Assembly (NCBI GenBank): GCA_041694515.1 | Contig: JASMSZ010000138.1 | Location: forward strand, 1-27,311 | Reading direction: 5' to 3' | Length of the DNA stretch: 27,311 nucleotides | Origin: Halanaerobium sp041694515 | GTDB lineage: Bacteria > Bacillota > Halanaerobiia > Halanaerobiales > Halanaerobiaceae | Part shown: positions 6,791 to 14,674 of the stretch, one piece after another | Numbering within the stretch: the stretch's first letter is position 1 | Layout of the letters: each line of letters begins with the position of its first letter | Notes under the pieces: generated by a model | Told to the model about the DNA's origin: nothing | Seen by the model: the letters and a program-made list of their open reading frames with translations, nothing else | Database searches by the model: none | Translations under genes and position numbers: made by a program

Positions 6791-8050
6791 TTAGTTTAAA
6801 AGACACCAGTTGAGGGCTTCTGCTTTCCCCTGTTCCAGATTAGCCAGGGTTTTAAACTTAAGTCTGCCATATTCAAAATATATTTTTTTTAGTTTTCTTA
6901 AGTATTTTAATTCAGCCTGATTTAAAACATTTTCTGCCCGTTTGAATATCTCTGCTATCAATTCTTCTCTTTTTTTGCTTTCTTTATCTCTGATAATTTC
7001 TTCTTTGAACTTTAAAAATTGCTGCTGATTATATTTTAAAGACTCCTGATAGAGATAATCAAGATTTTCCTGATTATAAAACAGAGCTTTCAATAAGGCA
7101 GCAAAAGCAAAATTGTAGGGATAGGGCAGCGCGTCTGCTGATCTGATTTCTATGTATTTTTTGGTTCTGACATCGGGGAAAACCATAGAAATGAAATGTT
7201 CAACCTCCTCTAATTTATCGTTTTGCATTACATCTTTTAAAAGCTGATCCCCGGTATAAATTAATTCGCCCTCTTTTTTTCGGATAATGGGGGGAGTATT
7301 TAAAAGATATTCTGCATAATCACTGTAGCCAAATTTTTTATCAAAAATACCGTCGATAATTCCCGACCGCTGGCTGTCACAGTTGGTCCAGATTTCTTCT
7401 CTGATACTGGAATCAGCTGCTATTTGACCTTCAAAAAAAGGAGTGTTATCAAAAAGATAATAGATTAAAGGAGATAAAAAATAGCCGACCCTCATTTTTT
7501 TAACATAATCTTCTTCGTTTATATAATCAATGCTCATTTGAACAGAGGCAGTTCCCTTCATCATATGATGTGCATATTTACCTGTGTTTTTAAAATATTT
7601 GTACATAAAATCGTAACGCTTTTTGGGCAGCAGGGTGATATTTTCAATCAGACTTTTAGGCTGATAACCGAGTACAGCCAGTTTTTGGTTCCGCTCATCC
7701 AAAATTTTAGTTAAATCTTCTATAAAATTAAGATAAATTTTTTCTATCTGTTCCAGATTAGTAAAGGGGATCAGACTTAGTTCTAACTGTCCACCTGGTT
7801 CCAGAGTAATAGCCTTTTTATTGTCCTTTAGTCCAATTAAATGATCTCCCTCAAAAACCTTTTCCCATTCTCCCTGACTTAACTTCTGCAGCAGTGATTC
7901 TATTCCCTGTTCTTCAAAATAACCTACAGCTGTTAGATCTTCTTTTAAAATCAGATGTTCAAATTCCAGCCCAATTTTATGATTTTCTTTTTCGCTTTCA
8001 GCACCTTTAAAATAGTTGACAAATGTTTCAATCTGTTTTTGGTAGTCCAT
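6791..8050 (-). CDS. gshA: Glutamate-cysteine ligase, GCS2 family
   Basis: This 419-residue protein belongs to the GCS2 (plant/EgtA-like) family that joins glutamate and cysteine using ATP to give gamma-glutamylcysteine. The visible signatures are KIGLEFEHLIL near the N-terminus, EPGGQLELSL (about residues 83-92), HHMMKGTASVQMS (about 161-173) and the C-terminal KKYIEIRSADALPYPY. There is no membrane segment. AAAGGAAAGGAAAG precedes the ATG. No glutathione synthetase gene is adjacent and there is no fused ATP-grasp domain, so the end product could be gamma-glutamylcysteine itself, glutathione via a gene elsewhere, or another gamma-glutamyl compound. A RAYT-like repeat sits in its apparent 5' leader. 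Confidence 0.88.
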   Translation of the reverse strand: MDYQKQIETFVNYFKGAESEKENHKIGLEFEHLILKEDLTAVGYFEEQGIESLLQKLSQGEWEKVFEGDHLIGLKDNKKAITLEPGGQLELSLIPFTNLEQIEKIYLNFIEDLTKILDERNQKLAVLGYQPKSLIENITLLPKKRYDFMYKYFKNTGKYAHHMMKGTASVQMSIDYINEEDYVKKMRVGYFLSPLIYYLFDNTPFFEGQIAADSSIREEIWTNCDSQRSGIIDGIFDKKFGYSDYAEYLLNTPPIIRKKEGELIYTGDQLLKDVMQNDKLEEVEHFISMVFPDVRTKKYIEIRSADALPYPYNFAFAALLKALFYNQENLDYLYQESLKYNQQQFLKFKEEIIRDKESKKREELIAEIFKRAENVLNQAELKYLRKLKKIYFEYGRLKFKTLANLEQGKAEALNWCLLN

Positions 8051-8070
8051 AATCTTTCCTTTCCTTTTGA

Positions 8071-8113
8071 ATATTTATGTTCGTTTATGTTCACGCACCG
8101 GGTACCTTTACAC
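8071..8113 (+). repeat. RAYT-associated-like repeat, copy A
   Basis: Two imperfect 10-base units (atATTTATGT, tcGTTTATGT) are followed by TCACGCACCGGGTACCTTTACAC. The same layout, with three units, occurs beside the transposase gene at 13851-13902. It lies within the apparent 5' untranslated region of the glutamate-cysteine ligase, in the opposite orientation to the gene. Confidence 0.6.
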
Positions 8114-8153
8114 CTTTAGAGTGCTAAAGTTGATTAGTTAGCTTATATATTAT

Positions 8154-8182
8154 ATTATAACTCAAATCTGCTTTTCCTGCAT
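8154..8182 (-). promoter_or_regulatory. Possible promoter of the glutamate-cysteine ligase gene
   Basis: On the minus strand there is a perfect TATAAT at 8154-8159 with only a weak -35 (ATGCAG, 8177-8182) at 17 bases. The leader would be about 95 bases and would contain repeat A. Confidence 0.35.
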
Positions 8183-8242
8183 TTAAAATTAAATAATTTA
8201 AAAATTAAGTAGCTAAACAGCAAAAATTGTCGAGTATTTTGT

Positions 8243-8271
8243 TTGAATCTCGGTCCCTTTTGTAATAAAAT
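8243..8271 (+). promoter_or_regulatory. Promoter of ugd
   Basis: TTGAAT (8243-8248) and TAAAAT (8266-8271) are 17 bases apart, about 55 bases before the start codon. Each hexamer differs slightly from consensus. Confidence 0.55.
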
Positions 8272-8328
8272 TAGAATTGAGAATTTATTTATCAATAACA
8301 AAATTTACATACAGGGGAGAATGATAAT

Positions 8329-9495
8329 ATGAAAATTACAGTAGCAGGAGCTGGATATGTGGGGCTGTCCAATGCAGTTTTACTTGCTCAAAACCATGAG
8401 GTGACTGCTGTAGATGTAATCGAAGAAAAGGTGGAGATGGTCAATAGAAGAGAATCTCCAATAGTGGATGCCGAACTTGAGGACTATCTGGCCAATAAGG
8501 AGCTTGATTTAAAGGCAACGACTGATTCGCTAAAAGCTTATCGGGAGGCAGATTATGTGATTATTGCTACTCCAACAAATTATGATCCGGATCAGAACTA
8601 TTTTAATACCAGAACTGTAGAGGCTGTTGTAGCAAATGTGCTTTCTTTTAACGAAGATGCAGTAATGATTATTAAATCAACAGTTCCGGTTGGCTATACC
8701 GAAGAACTGAGAGAAAAATTTGATACAGAAAACATTATATTTTCACCGGAATTTTTGAGAGAGGGTAGGGCTCTTTATGACAATCTTTATCCTTCCCGGA
8801 TTATTGTGGGAGAGAGATCTGAAAGAGCAGAAGAGTTTGCTGATCTGTTAGTAGAAGGTGCGAAAAAAGAAGATATCCCGGTTTTATTTACCGATTCAAC
8901 TGAGGCAGAGGCCATAAAGCTATTTGCCAATACCTATCTGGCCATGAGGGTTGCCTTTTTTAATGAGCTGGACACCTATGCTGAAGTCAGGGATTTAGAC
9001 AGCAAACAGATTATTGAGGGTGTTAGTTTAGATCCGAGAATTGGAGATCACTACAACAATCCTTCTTTTGGCTATGGAGGCTACTGTCTGCCCAAAGATA
9101 CCAAACAGCTGCTGGCTAATTACGAAGATGTGCCCAATAATATTATGCAGGCAATTGTTGATGCCAATCGAACCAGAAAAGATCACATAGCAGAAATGAT
9201 AGTTAAACAAAAGCCCGAAAAAGTTGGAGTCTACCGTTTAACAATGAAGAAAAACTCGGATAACTTTAGACAGTCATCTATCCAGGGGGTTATGAAGCGT
9301 ATCAAAGCTAAGGGGATCGAAGTAGTAGTTTATGAGCCGGCTCTGGAAGATGATCAATTTTATAGATCAAGAGTTATTAATGATTTAGAAGAATTTAAGA
9401 GAGAATCAGAAATTATTATAGCCAATCGAATGGCTGCTGAGTTAGAGGATGTAGAAGAAAAAGTATATACCAGGGATTTATTTAATAATAATTAA
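8329..9495 (+). CDS. ugd: UDP-glucose 6-dehydrogenase
   Basis: This 388-residue enzyme oxidises UDP-glucose to UDP-glucuronate with two NAD+. The Rossmann motif GAGYVGLS is at residues 7-14, IIKSTVPVG and SPEFLREG are the usual substrate and hinge blocks, and the catalytic cysteine is C253 in GYGGYCLPKDTK. The length matches the short bacterial Ugd form. GGGGAGAATGATA leads into the ATG and a promoter lies upstream. UDP-glucuronate is a precursor of acidic capsule or exopolysaccharide, which fits with the Wzz-type gene encoded upstream, though the two are separated by a gene on the other strand. Another UDP-sugar dehydrogenase of the same superfamily is possible but less likely given the LSNAV...SPEFLREG pattern. 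Confidence 0.92.
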   Translation: MKITVAGAGYVGLSNAVLLAQNHEVTAVDVIEEKVEMVNRRESPIVDAELEDYLANKELDLKATTDSLKAYREADYVIIATPTNYDPDQNYFNTRTVEAVVANVLSFNEDAVMIIKSTVPVGYTEELREKFDTENIIFSPEFLREGRALYDNLYPSRIIVGERSERAEEFADLLVEGAKKEDIPVLFTDSTEAEAIKLFANTYLAMRVAFFNELDTYAEVRDLDSKQIIEGVSLDPRIGDHYNNPSFGYGGYCLPKDTKQLLANYEDVPNNIMQAIVDANRTRKDHIAEMIVKQKPEKVGVYRLTMKKNSDNFRQSSIQGVMKRIKAKGIEVVVYEPALEDDQFYRSRVINDLEEFKRESEIIIANRMAAELEDVEEKVYTRDLFNNN

Positions 9496-9530
9496 CGTGC
9501 AGGTGTCGTGCGCGACCCGAATTAAGTCGA
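9496..9530 (-). repeat. Divergent RAYT-like repeat, copy E (weak)
   Basis: On the minus strand GCGCACGACACCTGCACG resembles the conserved part of copies A, B and D (CACGCACCGGGnACCTGTCG) with gaps. The 10-base TTTATGT units are not recognisable. It starts at the base after the ugd stop and lies before a methyltransferase that has no visible N-terminal part. Confidence 0.3.
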
Positions 9531-9551
9531 AATCAGCTCAACCTAAATCAG

Positions 9552-10073
9552 ATGAAATTTAAAGGAAAACAGGAGTCCAAAAAGGAAGAGTCATCAATAA
9601 AATTACTTGATCTGGGAGGAGGGACTGGCGAGCTGGCCAATCATCTGCCTAAAAATGTGGAAGTTATAGTTGCTGATCCGTCAGAAGCAATGCTCAAAAA
9701 GGGCAGGCAGAAGAACTTCAATCAACAGGTAAAATTTGAGCTGGCTGAAGGAGCTGATCTTCCTTTTGCAGATCAAACTTTTGATTATATAACAATTTCA
9801 GATGCTCTTCATCACTTCCGGCAGGTGGAAACGGCTTTAAGTGAGGCGGGAAGGGTGCTCAAACCAGGTGGAAAATTATATATTTTAGAATTTGATCCCA
9901 CTACCTTTTTCACAAAGGTAATTATTTTTTTCGAAAAATTGGTCGGAGAGCCGGTAAATTTTTTCAAAGCTCAAAAATTGGCAGAAATGACAGCTGAAAC
10001 TGGACTCAAAACTGAGTCAGAGTATCTTAATAAATCACTCTACATTCTCTCTGCCAGAAAACCGTCTGGATAA
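9552..10073 (+). CDS. Class I SAM-dependent methyltransferase, probably 5'-truncated
   Basis: The 173-residue reading frame has the Methyltransf_11 core: SAM motif I LLDLGGGTGELA, the acidic VIVADPSEAML strand, ISDALHHF and GRVLKPGGKL. It lacks the 40-60 residue N-terminal lid usually seen in UbiE-like enzymes (the FDxxAxxYD region). No Shine-Dalgarno site precedes the ATG at 9552. The frame stays open back to 9492 but contains no start codon there. Between the ugd stop and this frame lies a sequence resembling a dispersed repeat, so the gene may have lost its 5' end, or it may be expressed by coupling from ugd. The substrate is unknown. It could be a pseudogene. Confidence 0.65.
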   Translation: MKFKGKQESKKEESSIKLLDLGGGTGELANHLPKNVEVIVADPSEAMLKKGRQKNFNQQVKFELAEGADLPFADQTFDYITISDALHHFRQVETALSEAGRVLKPGGKLYILEFDPTTFFTKVIIFFEKLVGEPVNFFKAQKLAEMTAETGLKTESEYLNKSLYILSARKPSG

Positions 10074-10164
10074 AGCAAAATCAAGGTCTCGCTAATAGTG
10101 CGGTTATTTAAAGAATTCTAATAATTTCGAATACCAAAAAATCCCCTTAAAAGCTGTGAAATAT

Positions 10165-10193
10165 TTGACAGCAGAATTGTAAAGTATTATACT
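10165..10193 (+). promoter_or_regulatory. Consensus promoter of pyruvate:ferredoxin oxidoreductase
   Basis: TTGACA (10165-10170) and TATACT (10188-10193) are separated by 17 bases, with a leader of about 50 bases that contains AGGAGGGA before the start. This fits a strongly expressed gene. Confidence 0.85.
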
Positions 10194-10247
10194 TAAAGAG
10201 GAAATAAATAATAATAAATTACCTTATTAATAGGAGGGAAAGTTATA

Positions 10248-13200
10248 ATGGCAAATCAAATGAAGACCATGGATGGAAACACTGCTGCAGCACATGTAGC
10301 ATATGCTTTTACAGACGTAGCAGCTATCTATCCTATTACTCCTTCATCTCCAATGGCTGAATTAGTCGACTCATGGAGTGCTAACGGCCGCAAGAATATT
10401 TTCGGCCAGGAAGTGAAGTTGACTGAAATGCAGTCTGAGGGAGGAGCATCTGGTGCAGTACACGGTTCCTTGGTGGCAGGCGCTTTGACAACTACTTTTA
10501 CAGCTTCTCAGGGATTATTGCTGATGCTGCCTAATATGTACAAAATCGCCGGTGAATTATTACCTGGTGTTTTTCATGTTAGTGCACGTACTGTTGCTAC
10601 ACATGCCCTATCAATTTTTGGTGACCACTCTGATGTAATGGCAACTCGCCAGACTGGTGTTGCTATGCTGGCTTCCGGTAGTGTTCAGGAAGTTATGGAC
10701 TTAGCTGGTGTTGCTCATCTGGCGTCCATTAAATCAAGTGTACCCTTTACTCATTTCTTTGATGGTTTTAGAACATCCCATGAATATCAAAAAATAGAAG
10801 TTTTAGATTATGATGATCTGGCAGAATTAGTTGACTACGGCAAGGTTAGCGAATTCAGACACAGAGCCTTAAATCCTGAGCGTCCTGTAACAATGGGAAC
10901 AGCTCAAAACCCTGATATTTTCTTCCAGGCACGTGAAGCTGCTAATAGTTTTTATGAAGCAGTACCTGATATTGTAGAAGATTATATGCAGGATATTTCC
11001 GAATTGACAGGTAGAGAATACCATCCATTTAACTATGTAGGTGCAGAAGACGCTGAATACGTAATTGTGGCTATGGGTTCTGTAACCGATACTATTGAAG
11101 AAACAGTTAAGTACTTAGTTGATCAGGGAGAAAAGGTTGGTCTGATCAAAGTTAGATTATATCGTCCCTTCTCCGAAAAATACTTCATGAAGGCTCTTCC
11201 AGAAACTGCTGCGAAGATTGCTGTATTAGATAGAACTAAAGAACCTGGTGCAGTAGGGGAACCGCTTTATGAAGATGTAAGATCATTATTCTATGATCAA
11301 GAAAATCGTCCAGTTGTTGTTGGTGGACGTTACGGTTTAAGTTCTAAGGATACCACACCTACTCAAATTAAGGCTGTATTTGATAACCTTAGAGAAGATG
11401 ATCCAAAAGATCACTTTACAATTGGTATTAACGATGATGTTACTAATACCAATCTTGAACTTACAGAACATATCAATCCTTCTCCAGCAGGTACAGTTCG
11501 CTGTAAATTCTGGGGCTTTGGTTCTGATGGTACTGTTGGAGCTAATAAGAACGCTATTAAGATTATTGGTGATAACACAGATAAGTATGCTCAGGCTTAC
11601 TTCTCTTATGACTCCAAAAAATCTGGTGGTGTAACAGTATCTCACTTAAGATTTGGTGATCAGCCAATTAAGTCAACTTACTTAATTGACGAAGCAGACT
11701 ATGTAGCCTGCCACAACGAATCTTATGTAGATAAGTTTGACATGGTACAGGATTTACATGATGGTGGAAACTTTGTGCTTAACTGTACCTGGTCAGAAGA
11801 CGAATTAGACGAAAATCTTCCTGCAGAAATGAAAAAATATATCGCTGACCACGATATTAACTTCTACATCATTAATGCTGTAGACATTGCACAGGAAGTT
11901 GGCCTGGGCCAGAGAATCAACATGGTTATGCAGACTGCTTTCTTCGAAGTAGCTGACATTATTCCTGTTGATGAAGCAATTGAATATCTAAAAGATGCTA
12001 TTCAGAAATCTTACGGCCACAAAGGTGATAAGATCGTTGAAATGAATAATAAAGCTGTAGATAAAGCTATGGATGCCCTGGTTAAAGTTGATGTACCGGC
12101 CTCCTGGTCAAGTGCAGAAGCTGCAGAGAAAGAGGAAGAAGACGTGCCAGAATTCGTTAAAAATGTAGTTGAGGTTGCTAATGCACAAAAAGGTGATGAA
12201 TTACCTGTTAGTACATTTGTTGGGCGTGAAGATGGACACTTCCCTCCAGGACTTTCTAAGTATGAAAAACGTGGTATTGCAATTAATGTACCTGACTGGT
12301 TGAGTGATAAGTGTATTCAGTGTAACCAGTGTTCATTGGCATGTCCACACGCGGTAATTAGACCTTTCTTACTGGATGAAGAAGAAGCTGCAGAGGCTCC
12401 AGAAGGATTTGAAACTTTGTCTGCACTCGGTAAACAGTTAGAAGGTTTAGAGTACAAGATTCAAGTAAGTCCTTATGACTGTACCGGTTGTGGTGTTTGT
12501 GCTGATGTATGTCCTGCTGATGCTCTAGAAATGACTCCATTTGCCGAAATGGCAGCCAAAGAAGCAGACAACTGGGATTATGCTATTAACGAAATATCTA
12601 TTAAAGATGATTTAATGGATCCTGTTAATATCAAAGGTAGTCAGTTCCAGCAGCCGCTGCTTGAATTCCATGGTGCCTGTGCTGGTTGTGGAGAAACAGC
12701 TTATGCTAAGCTTGTAACACAGCTATTTGGAGATAGAATGCTCATTGCTAATGCTACAGGTTGTTCTTCAATCTGGGGTGGATCTGCTCCTGTATCTGTT
12801 TACTCTACTAATCCAGAGGGACATGGACCAGCCTGGGCTAACTCTTTATTTGAGGATAATGCCGAGTATGGTTATGGTATGTTCTTAGCCAATCAGCAGA
12901 TTAGAGCTAAAATTGCTGACTTAATGGAAGAAGCAATTGAGCTTAACTTAGATGATGAACTAACCGAATTAATGAAAGAAATGTTAGATAACTATAATGA
13001 CGGCGAGAAGACTCAGGAAATCAAGAAGAAAATGATGCCTTTACTCGCTAAGTACAGTGAAAACGAAGTAATTGCTGAGATAGTTGACCGCAAAGAATTT
13101 ATTACTAAGAAATCTCAGTGGATCTTCGGTGGAGACGGCTGGGCTTATGATATTGGATATGGTGGTTTAGACCATGTTCTCGCCTCTGGTGATGATGTAA

Positions 13201-13778
13201 ATGTCTTAGTCTTTGATACAGAAGTTTATTCTAATACCGGTGGACAGTCCTCTAAAGCTACTCCAACAGCTGCAGCTGCTAAGTTTGCTGCGTCTGGTAA
13301 GAAGATCAAGAAGAAGGACCTGGGTCAGATGGCTATGACTTATGGCTATGTTTATGTTGCACAGATCGCCCTTGGCGCTAACATGAATCAGGCTATCAAA
13401 GCTATCGCCGAAGCTGAAGCATATGATGGACCTTCCATTGTAATTGCTTATTCACCATGTATTTCACATGGACTTAAAGCTGGTATGGGCTGTAGTGTGA
13501 GCCAGGAGAAAGATGCTGTTAAGGCAGGTTTCTGGCACTTATTCCGCTTCAACCCTGAACTCAAAGAAGAAGGTAAGAATCCATTCAGCATGGATTCCAA
13601 AGAGCCTACAGAAAGTTTCAGAGATTACTTACTCAGTGAGGTACGTTTCTCTTCCTTACAGAAGACATTCCCTGAGATTGCGGAAGAGCTCTATGAAAAA
13701 TCAGAAAAAGATGCTGAAGAGCGCTATCAGTCTTACAAGAGACTGGAGACAGCTTATGCTCCTAAAGACGAAGAGTAA
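10248..13778 (+). CDS. nifJ: Pyruvate:ferredoxin (flavodoxin) oxidoreductase
   Basis: This 1176-residue single-chain enzyme converts pyruvate and CoA to acetyl-CoA and CO2 and reduces ferredoxin, the central step of fermentation. The N-terminal domain starts with the YPITPSSPMAE motif (about residues 28-38). A two-cluster ferredoxin domain has C689/C692/C695/C699 and C745/C748/C751/C755. The thiamine diphosphate domain contains GACAGCGE (C811, C814), ATGCSSIWGG, the GDGWAYDIGYGG Mg/TPP motif (about 962-973) and SPCISHG, supplying the third cluster. All domains are in one frame and the length is normal for the family. It uses more CGT/CGC arginine codons than its AGA-rich neighbours, as expected for high expression. 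It is a single-gene transcript, with a consensus promoter and a strong terminator. Confidence 0.97.
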   Translation: MANQMKTMDGNTAAAHVAYAFTDVAAIYPITPSSPMAELVDSWSANGRKNIFGQEVKLTEMQSEGGASGAVHGSLVAGALTTTFTASQGLLLMLPNMYKIAGELLPGVFHVSARTVATHALSIFGDHSDVMATRQTGVAMLASGSVQEVMDLAGVAHLASIKSSVPFTHFFDGFRTSHEYQKIEVLDYDDLAELVDYGKVSEFRHRALNPERPVTMGTAQNPDIFFQAREAANSFYEAVPDIVEDYMQDISELTGREYHPFNYVGAEDAEYVIVAMGSVTDTIEETVKYLVDQGEKVGLIKVRLYRPFSEKYFMKALPETAAKIAVLDRTKEPGAVGEPLYEDVRSLFYDQENRPVVVGGRYGLSSKDTTPTQIKAVFDNLREDDPKDHFTIGINDDVTNTNLELTEHINPSPAGTVRCKFWGFGSDGTVGANKNAIKIIGDNTDKYAQAYFSYDSKKSGGVTVSHLRFGDQPIKSTYLIDEADYVACHNESYVDKFDMVQDLHDGGNFVLNCTWSEDELDENLPAEMKKYIADHDINFYIINAVDIAQEVGLGQRINMVMQTAFFEVADIIPVDEAIEYLKDAIQKSYGHKGDKIVEMNNKAVDKAMDALVKVDVPASWSSAEAAEKEEEDVPEFVKNVVEVANAQKGDELPVSTFVGREDGHFPPGLSKYEKRGIAINVPDWLSDKCIQCNQCSLACPHAVIRPFLLDEEEAAEAPEGFETLSALGKQLEGLEYKIQVSPYDCTGCGVCADVCPADALEMTPFAEMAAKEADNWDYAINEISIKDDLMDPVNIKGSQFQQPLLEFHGACAGCGETAYAKLVTQLFGDRMLIANATGCSSIWGGSAPVSVYSTNPEGHGPAWANSLFEDNAEYGYGMFLANQQIRAKIADLMEEAIELNLDDELTELMKEMLDNYNDGEKTQEIKKKMMPLLAKYSENEVIAEIVDRKEFITKKSQWIFGGDGWAYDIGYGGLDHVLASGDDVNVLVFDTEVYSNTGGQSSKATPTAAAAKFAASGKKIKKKDLGQMAMTYGYVYVAQIALGANMNQAIKAIAEAEAYDGPSIVIAYSPCISHGLKAGMGCSVSQEKDAVKAGFWHLFRFNPELKEEGKNPFSMDSKEPTESFRDYLLSEVRFSSLQKTFPEIAEELYEKSEKDAEERYQSYKRLETAYAPKDEE

Positions 13779-13820
13779 TTCTAAAAAAAATAGCTTAAAA
13801 TAAATATAAGAGCAGGGATA

Positions 13821-13850
13821 AAAGACCAGCGGGACGCCGCTGGTCTTTTT
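13821..13850 (+). terminator. Rho-independent terminator of nifJ
   Basis: GACCAGCGG (13824-13832) and CCGCTGGTC (13837-13845) form a perfect 9-bp stem around GACG, followed by TTTTT. Confidence 0.92.
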
Positions 13851-13902
13851 GCGTTTATGTGCGTTTATGTTTATTTATGTACACGCACCGTGAACCTGTC
13901 GA
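13851..13902 (+). repeat. RAYT-associated repeat, copy B, next to the transposase
   Basis: Three 10-base units (GCGTTTATGT, GCGTTTATGT, TTATTTATGT) are followed by ACACGCACCGTGAACCTGTCG. Copies with the same order of parts occur at 8071-8113 and, inverted, at 2435-2470. It begins at the base after the nifJ terminator T-run and ends about 120 bases before the transposase gene, so it may mark the left boundary of the transposase unit. Confidence 0.65.
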
Positions 13903-13957
13903 ATTATGTAAAACTTTGCGTACGAAATAATATTTTTTATTTTATTATGTAAAATAA

Positions 13958-13986
13958 TTGAAATTAATAAAATAAAAGGATATAAT
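13958..13986 (+). promoter_or_regulatory. Promoter of the RAYT gene
   Basis: TTGAAA (13958-13963) and TATAAT (13981-13986) are 17 bases apart, with about 30 bases to the RBS and start. The area is very AT-rich, so the -35 could be fortuitous. Confidence 0.55.
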
Positions 13987-14021
13987 ATAATTAAAGTAAA
14001 ATAATGGAAGGGAAGATGATC

Positions 14022-14555
14022 ATGGGTCATAAAAAAAGAGTATGGTATCCGGAGGCAAAATATCATATAATTTGCAGAGGCAATAAGAAGCAAAATATTT
14101 TTTTAGATGCTGTTGATCATCTGATATATTTAGATATAATTAAAGAAGTAAAAGCAAGATATGATTTCTGTGTTTTAACTTATTGTCTGATGCCTAACCA
14201 TGTTCACCTTCAAATTAGAACAAAAGATATTGAAATCTGGAGAATTATGAGAGGAATTAACTGGCGTTATGCAAGGTATTTTAATGAGCGATATAGCACA
14301 GTTGGTCATGTTTTTCAGGGACGCTATGTGTCCAAAGTAATAGAAAATAGTTATTATAACTTAATTGTTAACCGCTATATCCATCTCAACCCTGTTAAAG
14401 ATAAGCTGACCTTAAAGCCTGAAGATTATCGCTGGAGCAGTTTTAAAATTTATTTAGGATTAGAGGAAAATGATTTAGTTGAGGAAGATGAAATTTTGAA
14501 CTATTTTGGTGGGGAAAGAAGTTCGTATAATAAATTTATAATGAGTTTTATTTAA
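14022..14555 (+). CDS. REP-associated tyrosine transposase (Y1/IS200-like, RAYT)
   Basis: This 177-residue HUH-type single-strand nuclease/transposase belongs to the PF01797/COG1943 superfamily. The N-terminus MGHKKRVWYPEAKYHIICRGN is typical of the RAYT branch, unlike IS200 TnpA proteins. The metal-binding HUH motif is H60-V-H62 in LMPNHVHL, and the conserved RYIHLNPV block with a preceding YY supplies the candidate catalytic tyrosine. In-frame ATGs at 14004 and 14016 also exist, but GGAAGGGAAG sits properly for 14022 and the family start matches. No accessory tnpB is adjacent. A repeat at 13851-13902 with relatives elsewhere in the window is the likely substrate. RAYTs are usually single-copy domesticated genes that move or process REP elements; activity here is not shown. 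Confidence 0.88.
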   Translation: MGHKKRVWYPEAKYHIICRGNKKQNIFLDAVDHLIYLDIIKEVKARYDFCVLTYCLMPNHVHLQIRTKDIEIWRIMRGINWRYARYFNERYSTVGHVFQGRYVSKVIENSYYNLIVNRYIHLNPVKDKLTLKPEDYRWSSFKIYLGLEENDLVEEDEILNYFGGERSSYNKFIMSFI

Positions 14556-14571
14556 AATTATCGAAAAAACA

Positions 14572-14601
14572 TAAAAAAAGATTATTGAAGTTTATTCAAT
14601 A
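14572..14601 (-). terminator. Terminator for the secreted acidic protein gene
   Basis: On the minus strand TATTGAA/TTCAATA (14583-14589 with 14595-14601) forms a 7-bp stem with a 5-base loop, followed by ATCTTTTTTT. The stem is AT-rich and so only moderately strong. Confidence 0.5.
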
Positions 14602-14674
14602 GCCTGCGATTTAAAGTGTTAAGCAGTTTTTAATGAAAATGAGCTGTTTTAATTTTGGAAAAGAATTTTCTATT

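Noticed and set aside
11337..11645. Overlapping frames of 84-102 codons on both strands inside nifJ
   Set aside because: They are shadows of a highly conserved coding region and have no start signals.
13513..13803. 96-codon frame overlapping the end of nifJ
   Set aside because: It is out of frame with the conserved C-terminus of the enzyme, with no RBS or family match.
13851..13902. CRISPR array
   Set aside because: The units are 10 bases long and directly abutting, with no spacers and no cas genes.
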